A stretch of 64,000 bases of DNA, from assembly GCA_934141245.1 (NCBI GenBank), contig CAKPCB010000001.1:1-64000 (forward strand), written 5' to 3'. Made by a program: the position numbers and the translations under genes. Positions 17,233 to 26,069 of this stretch are shown piece after piece. Position 1 is the first letter of the stretch. Every line of letters starts with the position of its first letter. The notes below the pieces were generated by a model. That model searched no databases, was not told where the DNA came from, and saw nothing but the letters and a program-made list of their open reading frames with translations. This stretch comes from an uncultured Bacilli bacterium. Its GTDB lineage: Bacteria > Bacillota_I > Bacilli_A > RF39 > UBA660.

Positions 17233-19884
17233 ATGGATGATGAAATGTTATATAAAAAAAGTTCAACTGAAGTTTTAAATCTTTTAGGTAGTACTATAGA
17301 TGGATTAAATGATAAAGAGGTAGCAAAAAGACAACAAAAATATGGTCTAAACATATTAAAGCAAAAAAAGAATTATAGTATTTTTCATATGTTTTTTAAA
17401 AACTTTAAGGATCCTATTATAATTATACTTCTTATATCATGTGTTTTTTCGTTAATAATAAATGAAAAAATAGATGCATTGATTATACTTTTAATAATAC
17501 TACTAGATATTACTTTAGGAACTATAGAAGAATACAAAACTAATAAAAGTGTAAATGCTTTAAAAAAGCTAATAAAAGTAGATTCAAAAGTAATAAGAAA
17601 TGCAAAAGAAGTGTTAATTGATTCTAGTAATTTAACCATTGGAGATATAGTTGTTTTAGAATCTGGTAATAAGATAGCAGCTGATGCACGAATAATTGAA
17701 TCATCAAATCTTACTGTAGATGAATCATCACTTACTGGTGAAAGTATTAACGTTGAAAAGAATAATAAAGCATTATTAAAAAGTTTAGCGATTCAAGATA
17801 GAACTAATACCTTATATGCAGGTACTTCTGTTATAACTGGAAGAGCAATAGCAGTAGTTACTAAAATAGCTGAGAATACTGAAATTGGAAAAATATCAGC
17901 TTCTGTTGATAAAGTAAAATCAGAGGATTCTCCATTAGAAATAAGAATGAATAAGTTTTCTAAACAAATAACTAAAATAGTTATAGTATTAGCAATTTTT
18001 ATTTCATTGTTACTTAAAATTAAAGGATTTCAGAATGAACAAATATTTTTGGTTGTCATAGCTCTTTCAGTATCTGCTATGCCGGAGGGATTACATTTAG
18101 CATTAACAATGGCATTAACTATTGCATCTAATAAAATGCTAAAAAAAGGTGTTATAGTAAAGAATTTAAATGCGGTTGAAAGTCTAGGAAGTTGTACTGT
18201 AATAGCAAGTGATAAAACTGGTACATTAACTGTAAATGAACAAACAGCTAAGAAAATTATGTTGCCAGATAATACAATATTTAGCATTACTGGTAGTGGA
18301 TATAATGATAAAGGGAAAATTGATATAAAAGATGATACAAAATTAGAAAATATTAATCTATTAATTAAAACATGTAGTATTAATAATGAAGCACATTTAG
18401 AAAAGAAAAGTAACAAGTGGGAAGCTTTTGGTGATTCAATAGATATTGCATTTTTATCTCTAGGTAAAAAAGGTAAAGCTGATTTATCTTGCATAGATAG
18501 AAAAGAGATGATTCCCTATGAATCAGAAAATAGATATTCTGCATGTTTTTATACTGAAAATAAGAAAAATTATTGTTCTGTAAAAGGTTCTTGTGAAGTT
18601 ATATTAGACTTATCTAAGTATATGATGATAAATAATAAAAAGGAAAAAATAGATAAGAAGAAAATTCTTAATCAAAATGAAGAACTAGCTAAACAAGGTT
18701 ATAGAGTTATTGCATCTGCATACAAAGAAGTTGACAAGGAATATGACAGTAAAGATATTAATAATTTAATATTCTTAGGGTTAGTAGCTTTTATTGACCC
18801 ATTAAGAGAAGATAGTATAAATGCAATATCACAATGCAGGAAAGCTGGAATAAAGGTTGTTATGATAACAGGAGATCATCCATCAACTGCTTTTTCAATA
18901 GCTAAAGACTTAGGAATAGCAAGTTATCTTAATGATGTTGCAACGTCAAAAGATATTCAAAAAAATTTAAAGTTAAGTGATACTGAATTTGATAATTTCG
19001 TTAGAAATAAAACTGTATTTAGTAGAGTAACTCCTTTTGAAAAATTAAAGATAGTAGAATCATTTAAGCGTCAAGGAGAATTTGTTGCGGTTACTGGTGA
19101 TGGTGTAAATGATGCACCAGCATTAAAAGCAGCTTCAATTGGTATAGCAATGGAAAATGCAACAGATGTAGCAAAAGAAAGTGCATCTATGATAATAAAA
19201 AATAATGATTTCTCATCTATTATAGAAGGAATAAAAGAAGGTAGAGTAGCTTATTGTAATATTAGAAAAATATGTTATTTGCTTTTATCATGTGGATTAT
19301 CAGAAGTATTATTTTTCACATTATCAATTTTACTTAATATGCCTATACCATTAATTGCTGTTCAACTTTTATGGCTAAATGTAGTTACTGATGGATTACA
19401 AGATTTGGCTCTTTCTTTTGAAAAGTGCGAGGATAATATTATGAATGATGCTCCTCAGAATCCAAAAGAACTACTATTTAATAAAAATTTAATTTTAGAA
19501 ACATTAATTTCAGGATCACTTATAGGAATTCTTGTGTTTGTTATTTGGTATTATTTAATTAATGTTTCAAAAATAAATATTACACTTGCAAGAACTTATA
19601 TATTAACATTAATGGTATTTATACAAAATATACATGTTCTTAATTGTAGAAGTGAGAAACAATCTATACTTAAAGTATCAATATTAAAAAATCCTTTTAT
19701 AATTATTAGTATAATAACTTCAATTGCATTACAAATATGTTTTATAAAAATACCATCATTAAGTAGATTGCTACAAATAGAGTGCATTGGCATTAATGAA
19801 ATATTATCACTTTGTTTATTATCAGTTCCGGTTTTAATAATAATGGAAATATATAAAATAATTAGATTTTATAATCCAAAGTAA
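17233..19884 (+). CDS. P-type cation-transporting ATPase, probably Ca2+ (PacL/YloB type)
   Basis: This 883-residue protein has the full P2-type ATPase plan: an N-terminal cation-ATPase domain, actuator loop TGES (168-171), phosphorylation site DKTGTL (Asp327), hinge GDGVNDAP (622-629) and about ten membrane helices. Membrane helix 4 has PEGL (Glu285) and helix 6 has NVVTDG (Asn716, Asp720), the ligands typical of calcium pumps, so Ca2+ export from the cytoplasm is the likely role; other divalent cations cannot be excluded. It has its own promoter. A terminator follows whose 3' arm overlaps the ribosome binding site of the next gene. Confidence 0.88.
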   Translation: MDDEMLYKKSSTEVLNLLGSTIDGLNDKEVAKRQQKYGLNILKQKKNYSIFHMFFKNFKDPIIIILLISCVFSLIINEKIDALIILLIILLDITLGTIEEYKTNKSVNALKKLIKVDSKVIRNAKEVLIDSSNLTIGDIVVLESGNKIAADARIIESSNLTVDESSLTGESINVEKNNKALLKSLAIQDRTNTLYAGTSVITGRAIAVVTKIAENTEIGKISASVDKVKSEDSPLEIRMNKFSKQITKIVIVLAIFISLLLKIKGFQNEQIFLVVIALSVSAMPEGLHLALTMALTIASNKMLKKGVIVKNLNAVESLGSCTVIASDKTGTLTVNEQTAKKIMLPDNTIFSITGSGYNDKGKIDIKDDTKLENINLLIKTCSINNEAHLEKKSNKWEAFGDSIDIAFLSLGKKGKADLSCIDRKEMIPYESENRYSACFYTENKKNYCSVKGSCEVILDLSKYMMINNKKEKIDKKKILNQNEELAKQGYRVIASAYKEVDKEYDSKDINNLIFLGLVAFIDPLREDSINAISQCRKAGIKVVMITGDHPSTAFSIAKDLGIASYLNDVATSKDIQKNLKLSDTEFDNFVRNKTVFSRVTPFEKLKIVESFKRQGEFVAVTGDGVNDAPALKAASIGIAMENATDVAKESASMIIKNNDFSSIIEGIKEGRVAYCNIRKICYLLLSCGLSEVLFFTLSILLNMPIPLIAVQLLWLNVVTDGLQDLALSFEKCEDNIMNDAPQNPKELLFNKNLILETLISGSLIGILVFVIWYYLINVSKINITLARTYILTLMVFIQNIHVLNCRSEKQSILKVSILKNPFIIISIITSIALQICFIKIPSLSRLLQIECIGINEILSLCLLSVPVLIIMEIYKIIRFYNPK

Positions 19885-19889
19885 TTGTA

Positions 19890-19934
19890 ATAGTCCCTAG
19901 TAGCATGTTAAAATACTACTTGAGGGATTTTTTT
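19890..19934 (+). terminator. Terminator-like hairpin overlapping the ttcA-like gene's ribosome binding site
   Basis: TCCCTAGTAG pairs with CTACT(TG)AGGGA, with a 2-nt bulge and an AT-rich loop, and is followed by seven T. The 3' arm contains GAGGGA, the only ribosome binding site of the thiolase gene whose ATG is at 19935. The same hairpin may therefore both end the ATPase transcript and hide the downstream start on read-through transcripts. Confidence 0.65.
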
Positions 19935-20777
19935 ATGGAAAGATATGAAGAAATAGAAAGAAGTATTATAAAAAAATATAGAAAACTAATCTGGAGAAGA
20001 TTCGTAAGAGGAGTAGAAGAATACAAATTAATCCAAGATAATGATAAAATCGCAGTCTGTGTTTCCGGTGGAAAGGATTCATTTCTTCTTGCTAAGTGTT
20101 TACAAGAATTGAAAAAACATGGAAAAATTAAATTTGATCTAGAATATATTGTTATGAATCCTGGATATAAAGACAAAAATTTGGATTTAATTAAGGAAAA
20201 TGCAAAAACATTAAATATTCCAATTAAGATATTTGAGTCAGATATATTTGAAGTTGTTAATAAAATTGCTGAAAAAAATCCTTGTTATATGTGTGCTAGA
20301 ATGAGAAGAGGGTACTTATATAATAAAGCAAAAGAATTAGGATGTAACAAAATTGCACTAGGGCACCATTATGATGATGTTATTGAAACAATACTCTTAA
20401 GCATGTTATATGGTGCAGAAATAAAAACAATGATGCCAAAACTTCATAGTACTAATTTTAAAGGAATTGATTTAATAAGACCATTATATTTAGTAAAAGA
20501 AGATGATATAATATCTTGGGCTAAATTCAATGAACTAAACTTTATAAATTGTGCATGTAGATTTACTGAAAAAAGGCTGGAAGATGAGAGTATATCAAAA
20601 AGATTGGAAATGAAAAAACTTATAAAAAAATTTAGAACTATAAATGAAAATATAGATCAAAATATATTTAAAAGTGTTGAGAATGTAAATATTGATGCGA
20701 TCATAGGATATAAGACTAAGAATAAAAAATATAGTTTTTTAGACTCATATGATGATAATGAAAAAAAGATTAACTAA
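19935..20777 (+). CDS. TtcA-like tRNA 2-thiolation PP-loop ATPase
   Basis: This 280-residue PP-loop protein resembles TtcA/TilS-family enzymes that activate a tRNA base with ATP for sulfur transfer. The ATP pyrophosphatase loop SGGKDS is at 44-49. Cys117 and Cys120 (PCYMCARMRRG) plus Cys206/Cys208 (NCACRF) fit the cysteine set that holds a 4Fe-4S cluster in TtcA. GHHYDDVIET (143-152) is another family signature. I chose ATG 19935 behind GAGGG; an earlier ATG at 19905 falls in the hairpin loop. The target base (cytidine 32 in TtcA) is inferred. It is tail-to-tail with fic, overlapping by 4 bases. Confidence 0.82.
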   Translation: MERYEEIERSIIKKYRKLIWRRFVRGVEEYKLIQDNDKIAVCVSGGKDSFLLAKCLQELKKHGKIKFDLEYIVMNPGYKDKNLDLIKENAKTLNIPIKIFESDIFEVVNKIAEKNPCYMCARMRRGYLYNKAKELGCNKIALGHHYDDVIETILLSMLYGAEIKTMMPKLHSTNFKGIDLIRPLYLVKEDDIISWAKFNELNFINCACRFTEKRLEDESISKRLEMKKLIKKFRTINENIDQNIFKSVENVNIDAIIGYKTKNKKYSFLDSYDDNEKKIN

Positions 20778-20800
20778 TATTTATTAGGAGTTAATCTTTT
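20762..20800. terminator. Bidirectional terminator shared by the TtcA-like and Fic genes
   Basis: AAAAAGATTAACT pairs perfectly with AGTTAATCTTTTT around a 13-nt loop and serves both strands. Both stop codons lie inside the hairpin. Confidence 0.85.
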
Positions 20801-21910
20801 TATTTTTGTTCTATCATAATCAAAAATATCAGGGTTTAATGAAAATCTATAATTATTAGATGCAATTTTACTAATAAATTTTTCTGTTATATTGCCTTTT
20901 AATAATATGCGTTTCTTAAAAAGCGGTTCTAATAATTCATCATTAATAAAGTCAACTTTTTTAGGTGGATTAAACCTATTATAAAAGCATTGTATATCAA
21001 TTAATGTATTTATAGATTTGTTAGTAAGTATATATTGAATTACTTGTTTTTCTATTGGGGATAGAGAACTATAGATTGACTTATCCATGCTTCTAATTAT
21101 ATATTCCTTTTCTAATTCCTCTTTAGTCCATATAGATATAAGCATAATAAATGAAGTTAAGTTTCTATATATTTTTGCCTCTCTTATAGCTCTATAGTAT
21201 TTATTTTTATTATATGGGATTCCTCTATTAAATATAGTGTATGAAAAATTATTATTTTTATTTAAAAACCATAAGCTTGTTGTTCTCGCACATCTTCCAT
21301 TGATATCAAAATAAGGATGTATAAATACCATATAAAAATGTATTATTTGTGATTTAATAAATAAGTCTACATCTGATAGATTATTATTTGTGTTGATATA
21401 TTCAAATAATTCATTCATATGTGGCTCTATATTATTACAATTAAAACCTAAATCTGGTTTTCTAGCCAAGTTAGTTGAATAAAAAATGTATACATCATCA
21501 TGTCTATAATTCTTTCCTTCACGTAATAAGTCTGAGTCATTTAAAAGTCCGTAAGATAATATTTCATATAATTTACGAAGTGTATTTTTATTTATATTTT
21601 TTTCTTTAAGAATGTATTCATATCCATTAAATAAATTATATACTCTTTGATATTCATCATTAATTTTACTTGATCTTAAAAAAGGATTATTAATTATTTT
21701 TATTATTGAAGATAAATCTTCATTATATCCCTCTATAGAGTTATTATTTTTTAATTCATATGGAAAAAGTATTTCTTTTGGAAAAGAGGGTGAAGTAGAG
21801 AAAGTAGTTGATGATGTAAACTCTTCAAGTTCTTTCTTTATAGATTTTAAGGTTTCACTATTATAATATAAACGTCTATTGTTTTCAGTTGTTAACTTAA
21901 GTTCTTCCAT
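20774..21910 (-). CDS. Fic-family protein (AMP transferase-like)
   Basis: This 378-residue protein contains the Fic motif HPYFDINGRCAR (198-209), close to the HPFx(D/E)GNGRxxR consensus with Ile for Gly at one loop position. Fic enzymes transfer AMP or related groups to Ser/Thr/Tyr of target proteins. NNSIEGY (56-62) resembles the N-terminal inhibitory-helix motif of self-restrained Fic proteins. The last ~100 residues look like a winged-helix region, a common C-terminal addition. The start follows AAGGAGTGG. No toxin-antitoxin partner is adjacent, so it is probably a self-regulated class. Confidence 0.88.
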   Translation of the reverse strand: MEELKLTTENNRRLYYNSETLKSIKKELEEFTSSTTFSTSPSFPKEILFPYELKNNNSIEGYNEDLSSIIKIINNPFLRSSKINDEYQRVYNLFNGYEYILKEKNINKNTLRKLYEILSYGLLNDSDLLREGKNYRHDDVYIFYSTNLARKPDLGFNCNNIEPHMNELFEYINTNNNLSDVDLFIKSQIIHFYMVFIHPYFDINGRCARTTSLWFLNKNNNFSYTIFNRGIPYNKNKYYRAIREAKIYRNLTSFIMLISIWTKEELEKEYIIRSMDKSIYSSLSPIEKQVIQYILTNKSINTLIDIQCFYNRFNPPKKVDFINDELLEPLFKKRILLKGNITEKFISKIASNNYRFSLNPDIFDYDRTKIKRLTPNKY

Positions 21911-22014
21911 AAAACCACTCCTTTGATAACCAAGTATTATATACTATAGAGATATTTTTGTAAATTGAATATTTTTTGTAGGTTTTGTTCTTAATATAAT
22001 GAAAGGAGAAAACA

Positions 22015-22806
22015 ATGTCACGTCATAAAGTAGAAATTACTGGCGTGAACACAGCAAATATTCAAGTATTAACATCTGAAGAGATGGAAAATTTATTTAA
22101 GGAATTAAAAAGTGAAAATAAAGCTAAAGCATCACTAGCTAGGGAGAAGTTAGTTAATGGTAATTTAAAACTTGTTTTAAGTATATTGAAAAGATTTAAT
22201 AAGCAAGCTGATAATATGGATGATTTATTTCAAATTGGATGTGTAGGGCTCTTAAAAGCTATTGATAATTTTGATTTATCATATGATGTTAAATTTTCAA
22301 CATATTGTGTACCTATGATTTTAGGTGAGGTAAAAAGATATTTAAGAGATAATAATAATAGTATTAGAGTTAGTAGATCATTAAGAGATTTGTCATATAA
22401 GATACTAAAACAAAAAGAAGAAATAATAATGAAGACAGGAAGAGAGCCACAAATAGAAGAACTTGCTAAAATACTAGAAGTAGAACCTTATAATATTATT
22501 AATGCTATAGAATCTATGAGAGATCCAATAAGTATTTTTAAGCCTATTTATAATGATGGTGGAGATACTATATATTTATTTGATCAAATAGAGGATAAAA
22601 ATCTTAACAAGTCAAACATTGACATCAAATTATCACTAAATGATGCAATTGATGATCTAACTAAAAGAGAAAGATATATATTAGATGAAAGGTTCATAAT
22701 GGGTAAAACTCAAATGGAAATTTCAGAAGAACTTGGAATTTCTCAAGCGCAAGTATCTAGAATTGAAAAGGGGATAATAAGGAATTTAAGAGAGCAAATG
22801 AAATAG
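22015..22806 (+). CDS. sigG: Forespore sigma factor SigG
   Basis: This 263-residue protein matches sporulation sigma-G over its full length. It opens MSRHKVEITGVNT, the typical SigG start. Region 2 is LVNGNLKLVLSI..DDLFQIGCVGLLKAIDNFD..KFSTYCVPMI, region 3 includes SIRVSRSLRDL, and region 4 is LTKRERYILDERF..KTQMEISEELGISQAQVSRIEK. It would drive late forespore genes after engulfment. In Bacillus sigG follows spoIIGA-sigE; here fic is upstream on the other strand and a divergent sigma-like gene follows. The start has an AAAGGAG site. Confidence 0.95.
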   Translation: MSRHKVEITGVNTANIQVLTSEEMENLFKELKSENKAKASLAREKLVNGNLKLVLSILKRFNKQADNMDDLFQIGCVGLLKAIDNFDLSYDVKFSTYCVPMILGEVKRYLRDNNNSIRVSRSLRDLSYKILKQKEEIIMKTGREPQIEELAKILEVEPYNIINAIESMRDPISIFKPIYNDGGDTIYLFDQIEDKNLNKSNIDIKLSLNDAIDDLTKRERYILDERFIMGKTQMEISEELGISQAQVSRIEKGIIRNLREQMK

Positions 22807-22881
22807 TAAAATATTATTTTATTGCTTTTTTAAATTTTTCACATTATAATATAGACGTCAATTAGTGGGAGTTGTATTATA

Positions 22882-23700
22882 ATGAATAAATCTATAAGTC
22901 AAGTGATTAGAGAAATTAGAAGTGGGGATTTAACTGAATTAGGAAATTTATATGAGCACTATTATAATGTGTTTAGTCGATACATTGACGAAAATCAAGA
23001 TGTTGAAAATATAATAGAGAAATATAAAGAACTTGTAAAAATAAGGATAATTTTATATTTTAAAAATAATTGTACTGCTTCTATTTATTCCTATATTTGG
23101 TATACACTTGAACTGGCAAATAAATTTAAAACATGGGATTATGATGAATTAATTAATGTTAAGACAAAAAAGACATCTATAAAAGAATTTATTAATGAGG
23201 CATCAACTAATAAAGAAGCAAGAAAAGAATTAATAGAAAAGTACATGTATATAATAGAAAAATCATTAAGTAACTACAAAATTGATATTGAATACGAGGA
23301 TGCCTTACAAATTGGATATTTACTTTTGATAGAAGTAACAAATGAATATTTTGATAATTATGAGTATAATAAAAAATATTATTTTTCATCATATATTGAA
23401 GCACATATCTCAAGATATTATCCTATTTTACTTAATGATGCAAATAGAAGTCTTATAAGTTTTAATTCACAAAAAGAAGAAAAAATTGATACATCATTTG
23501 AAGATGGTTTATTCCAAGTAGAGTATTTAGATTATATTGAAAGAAATATATCTGAAAGTATTAGAGATGTGTTTGTTGTCCTACTTGAACAAGATAAAAA
23601 GATTGATATTGCAAATGAATTAGGAATAGGAAATAAACTTGTTTCTACTAGAATTTATCAAAAAAGAAAAGTACTTGATAAGTTTTTTAAGATAAAATAG
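22882..23700 (+). CDS. Divergent sigma-70-like protein
   Basis: This 272-residue protein is not clearly any named sigma factor. Its middle (EYEDALQIGYLLLIEVTNEYFDNYE..YYFSSYIEAHIS) aligns by pattern with sigma region 2. Its end (IRDVFVVLLEQDKKIDIANELGIGNKLVSTRIYQKRK) looks like the helix-turn-helix of region 4. Region 3 and the usual conserved -10 recognition residues are weak. An N-terminal ~90-residue helical segment has no match I know. A GTGGGAG site precedes the start. Placement 75 bases after sigG suggests a linked regulatory role, possibly as a specialised or degenerate sigma factor. Confidence 0.6.
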   Translation: MNKSISQVIREIRSGDLTELGNLYEHYYNVFSRYIDENQDVENIIEKYKELVKIRIILYFKNNCTASIYSYIWYTLELANKFKTWDYDELINVKTKKTSIKEFINEASTNKEARKELIEKYMYIIEKSLSNYKIDIEYEDALQIGYLLLIEVTNEYFDNYEYNKKYYFSSYIEAHISRYYPILLNDANRSLISFNSQKEEKIDTSFEDGLFQVEYLDYIERNISESIRDVFVVLLEQDKKIDIANELGIGNKLVSTRIYQKRKVLDKFFKIK

Positions 23701-23728
23701 TAAAATCTACATATAATAAAAATGTATA

Positions 23729-23757
23729 TTGACAATAAATAAAGAATTTACTATAAT
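23729..23757 (+). promoter_or_regulatory. Consensus SigA promoter of the asnS leader
   Basis: TTGACA, a 17-bp spacer and TATAAT, immediately upstream of the T-box leader. Confidence 0.9.
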
Positions 23758-23990
23758 CTATTCAAACGATGAGCAAAAGAAGTAACAATAGATTCTTTTA
23801 TAGAGAGTTAGTGATTGGTGTAAACTAATAAAGATATATTGTGAATAACATTTGTGAGTGCTTAAAGAAATTAAGTAGACTAAGCCGTATATCTACGTTA
23901 CAGATAAGAGTGATCAATTTTGATAACTAGGGTGGTACCGCGGATTCAACAGTTATTCGTCCCTTATGGGATGTTTAACTGTTTTTTTAA
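23758..23990 (+). promoter_or_regulatory. T-box riboswitch controlling asnS
   Basis: This leader fills the 306-base gap before asnS. It contains GATTGGTGTAAAC in the Stem I distal arm (23812-23824) and the T-box core AGGGTGGTACCGCG (23929-23942). The terminator pairs AACAGTTA (23948-23955) with TTAACTGTT (23975-23983) and runs into seven T. GAATAACA near 23843 presents AAC, an asparagine codon, in the specifier region, agreeing with the gene it controls. Uncharged tRNA-Asn should promote read-through. Confidence 0.93.
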
Positions 23991-24006
23991 TTTTAGGAGG
24001 GTAAAT

Positions 24007-25389
24007 ATGTTAGATGTAAAAGATTTATATGAAAAATTAGATGAATATTTAGGCAAAGAAGTGACATTGCAAGGATGGATAAAAAATCATAGAAAACAAA
24101 AAGAATTTGGATTTATAGACTTCTCAGATGGTACATATTTTAAACATGTTCAACTAGTATATGATAACAAATTAAGTGATTTTGATACTATTCAAAAATA
24201 TCATATTGGATGTGCAATAACTGTAGTAGGAGAAGTAGTAACATCAGAAGGTGCTGGTCAAGAATTTGAAATTAAGGTAAAATCTATTAAACTAGAAGGA
24301 GATTGTCCAGAAGATTATCCAATGCAACCAAAACGTCATTCAATGGAATTTTTAAGAGAACAGGCTTATTTAAGACCAAGAGTAAATATATTTCAAGCAG
24401 TATTTCGTATAAGAAGTATTGCAGCTCAAGCAATACATGAATATTTTCAATCAAATAATTATGTATATGTTCATACTCCATTGATAACTACTGCTGATTG
24501 TGAAGGCTCAGATCAAATGTTTAAAATAACTACACTAAATATGAATAATTTACCTAAAGATAAAGATGGTAATGTAGATATGTCAAAAGATTTATTTGGA
24601 AAAACAGCTTTTGTAACAGGTACAGGTCAATTACATGGAGAAGCTTTTGCAATGGCATTTAAAAAGATTTATACGTTTGGACCAACTTTCAGAACAGAAA
24701 AATCAAATACAAAAACACACGCAAATGAATTTTGGATGATAGAACCAGAAATAGGATTTTGTGATTTAAATGGATTGATGGATATAGAGGAACAAATGTT
24801 AAAATTTATTGTAAATTATGTATTAGAGCATTGTAAAAATGAAATAGATTTTTTAGATAAATTTGTTCAAAAAGGTTTAAGAGAAAAATTAGAAAAACTA
24901 GTTAATTCTAAATTTACAAGAATTACTCATCATGATGTTATAGATATATTAAAAAAATCAGATATAAAATGGGAATTTACTCCAGATTATTCTTCTGATA
25001 TTGCTAAAGAACATGAAAGATATATAACTGAATATTTTAATGGACCAGTATTTATAACAGATTGGCCAAAAGATATAAAAGCTTGGTATATGAAAGTTAA
25101 TCCAGATAATAAAACGGTTGCCGCAGTTGACTTAGAAGTTCCTGGTGCTGGAGAATTAATGGGTGGATCACAACGTGAAGAAGATTATGATAAATTAATC
25201 AAAAGATGTAAAGAAATGGGCGTTGATTTTGACACAGTTGATTGGTTCTGTAATCTAAGAAAGTTTGGAGGATGCTATCACTCTGGATTTGGTATGGGAT
25301 TTGAAAGATTATTAATTTATCTAACAGGAGTAGAAAATATTCGTGATGTAATTCCATTCCCAAGAACACCTGGATGTTGTGATTTTTAA
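24007..25389 (+). CDS. asnS: Asparaginyl-tRNA synthetase
   Basis: This 460-residue class IIb synthetase charges tRNA-Asn. The N-terminal OB-fold anticodon-binding domain (about 1-110) includes VTLQGWIKNHRKQKEFGFID. The catalytic domain shows TPLITTADCEGSDQMF, VTGTGQLHGEAFA, FRTEKSNTKTHANEFWMIEPE (motif 2) and the C-terminal GFGMGFERLLIYLTG (motif 3). ATG 24007 follows TTAGGAGGG. A longer in-frame reading would run into the T-box, so it is rejected. Confidence 0.98.
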   Translation: MLDVKDLYEKLDEYLGKEVTLQGWIKNHRKQKEFGFIDFSDGTYFKHVQLVYDNKLSDFDTIQKYHIGCAITVVGEVVTSEGAGQEFEIKVKSIKLEGDCPEDYPMQPKRHSMEFLREQAYLRPRVNIFQAVFRIRSIAAQAIHEYFQSNNYVYVHTPLITTADCEGSDQMFKITTLNMNNLPKDKDGNVDMSKDLFGKTAFVTGTGQLHGEAFAMAFKKIYTFGPTFRTEKSNTKTHANEFWMIEPEIGFCDLNGLMDIEEQMLKFIVNYVLEHCKNEIDFLDKFVQKGLREKLEKLVNSKFTRITHHDVIDILKKSDIKWEFTPDYSSDIAKEHERYITEYFNGPVFITDWPKDIKAWYMKVNPDNKTVAAVDLEVPGAGELMGGSQREEDYDKLIKRCKEMGVDFDTVDWFCNLRKFGGCYHSGFGMGFERLLIYLTGVENIRDVIPFPRTPGCCDF

Positions 25390-25441
25390 AAAATTGTATA
25401 AAAATATAAATAATGTAAAGAATACTACTGAGGAGGCAAAA

Positions 25442-25987
25442 ATGAAAAAATTTGTTTTTATAGTAGTTTCTTTATTATTATTAACTTGTGGTTGTGACAG
25501 TATGATGAATACACCAACTAAAAGAGTAGAAGAGTTTTTGAATAAGTATCAGAGACAGGATTCAGAGGTATTATCACAATTAGATACCGCAATAAAAGAT
25601 GGAAATTATAATTTCACAGATGCTCAAATGAAGTCATATAAGGAACTAATGAAAAATCAATATAAGAATTTAACTTATACTATTAAAGAAGAGTTGATTG
25701 ATGGAAATAATGCTACTGTAACAGTAGAAATAGAGGTATTTGATTATAATAAAGTTATGAATGAAGCAGAAACATATTATACTACACATGCTGATGAGTT
25801 TAAAAATGAATCTGGTGAATTAGATAATTCAAAATATATGGATTATAAGCTTGAAAAGTTAAAAGATGCTAAAGATAAAATAAAATATACATTAAATCTA
25901 ACTCTTACTAAAAGTAATAAAAGATGGATACTAAATGATATAACTGAAACTGATAGACAAAAAATTCATGGTTTATACAATTCATAA
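25442..25987 (+). CDS. Small lipoprotein of unknown function
   Basis: This 181-residue protein begins with a lipoprotein signal (KKFVFIVVSLLLLTCGC, lipid-modified Cys about residue 19) behind GAGGAGG. The mature part is a single alpha/beta domain with NNATVTVEIEVFDYNKVM and a closing KRWILNDIT strand, a layout seen in DUF4878/NTF2-like lipoproteins. I cannot name the ligand. It lies 52 bases after asnS and is closed by a terminator, so it may ride on the asnS transcript. Confidence 0.75.
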   Translation: MKKFVFIVVSLLLLTCGCDSMMNTPTKRVEEFLNKYQRQDSEVLSQLDTAIKDGNYNFTDAQMKSYKELMKNQYKNLTYTIKEELIDGNNATVTVEIEVFDYNKVMNEAETYYTTHADEFKNESGELDNSKYMDYKLEKLKDAKDKIKYTLNLTLTKSNKRWILNDITETDRQKIHGLYNS

Positions 25988-26004
25988 TATATGTAAACTA
26001 TTGT

Positions 26005-26037
26005 AAAGAAGAGATAATCAAGATGTCTCTTCTTTTT
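26005..26037 (+). terminator. Rho-independent terminator after the lipoprotein gene
   Basis: AAAGAAGAGA pairs perfectly with TCTCTTCTTT, followed by T residues. Confidence 0.85.
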
Positions 26038-26069
26038 CCTTATGATAAAATATAATTGGAGGATTTTAT

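Noticed and set aside
23920..24006. N-terminal extension of asnS into the leader
   Set aside because: The stretch is the T-box core and terminator; a strong GGAGG site precedes ATG 24007.
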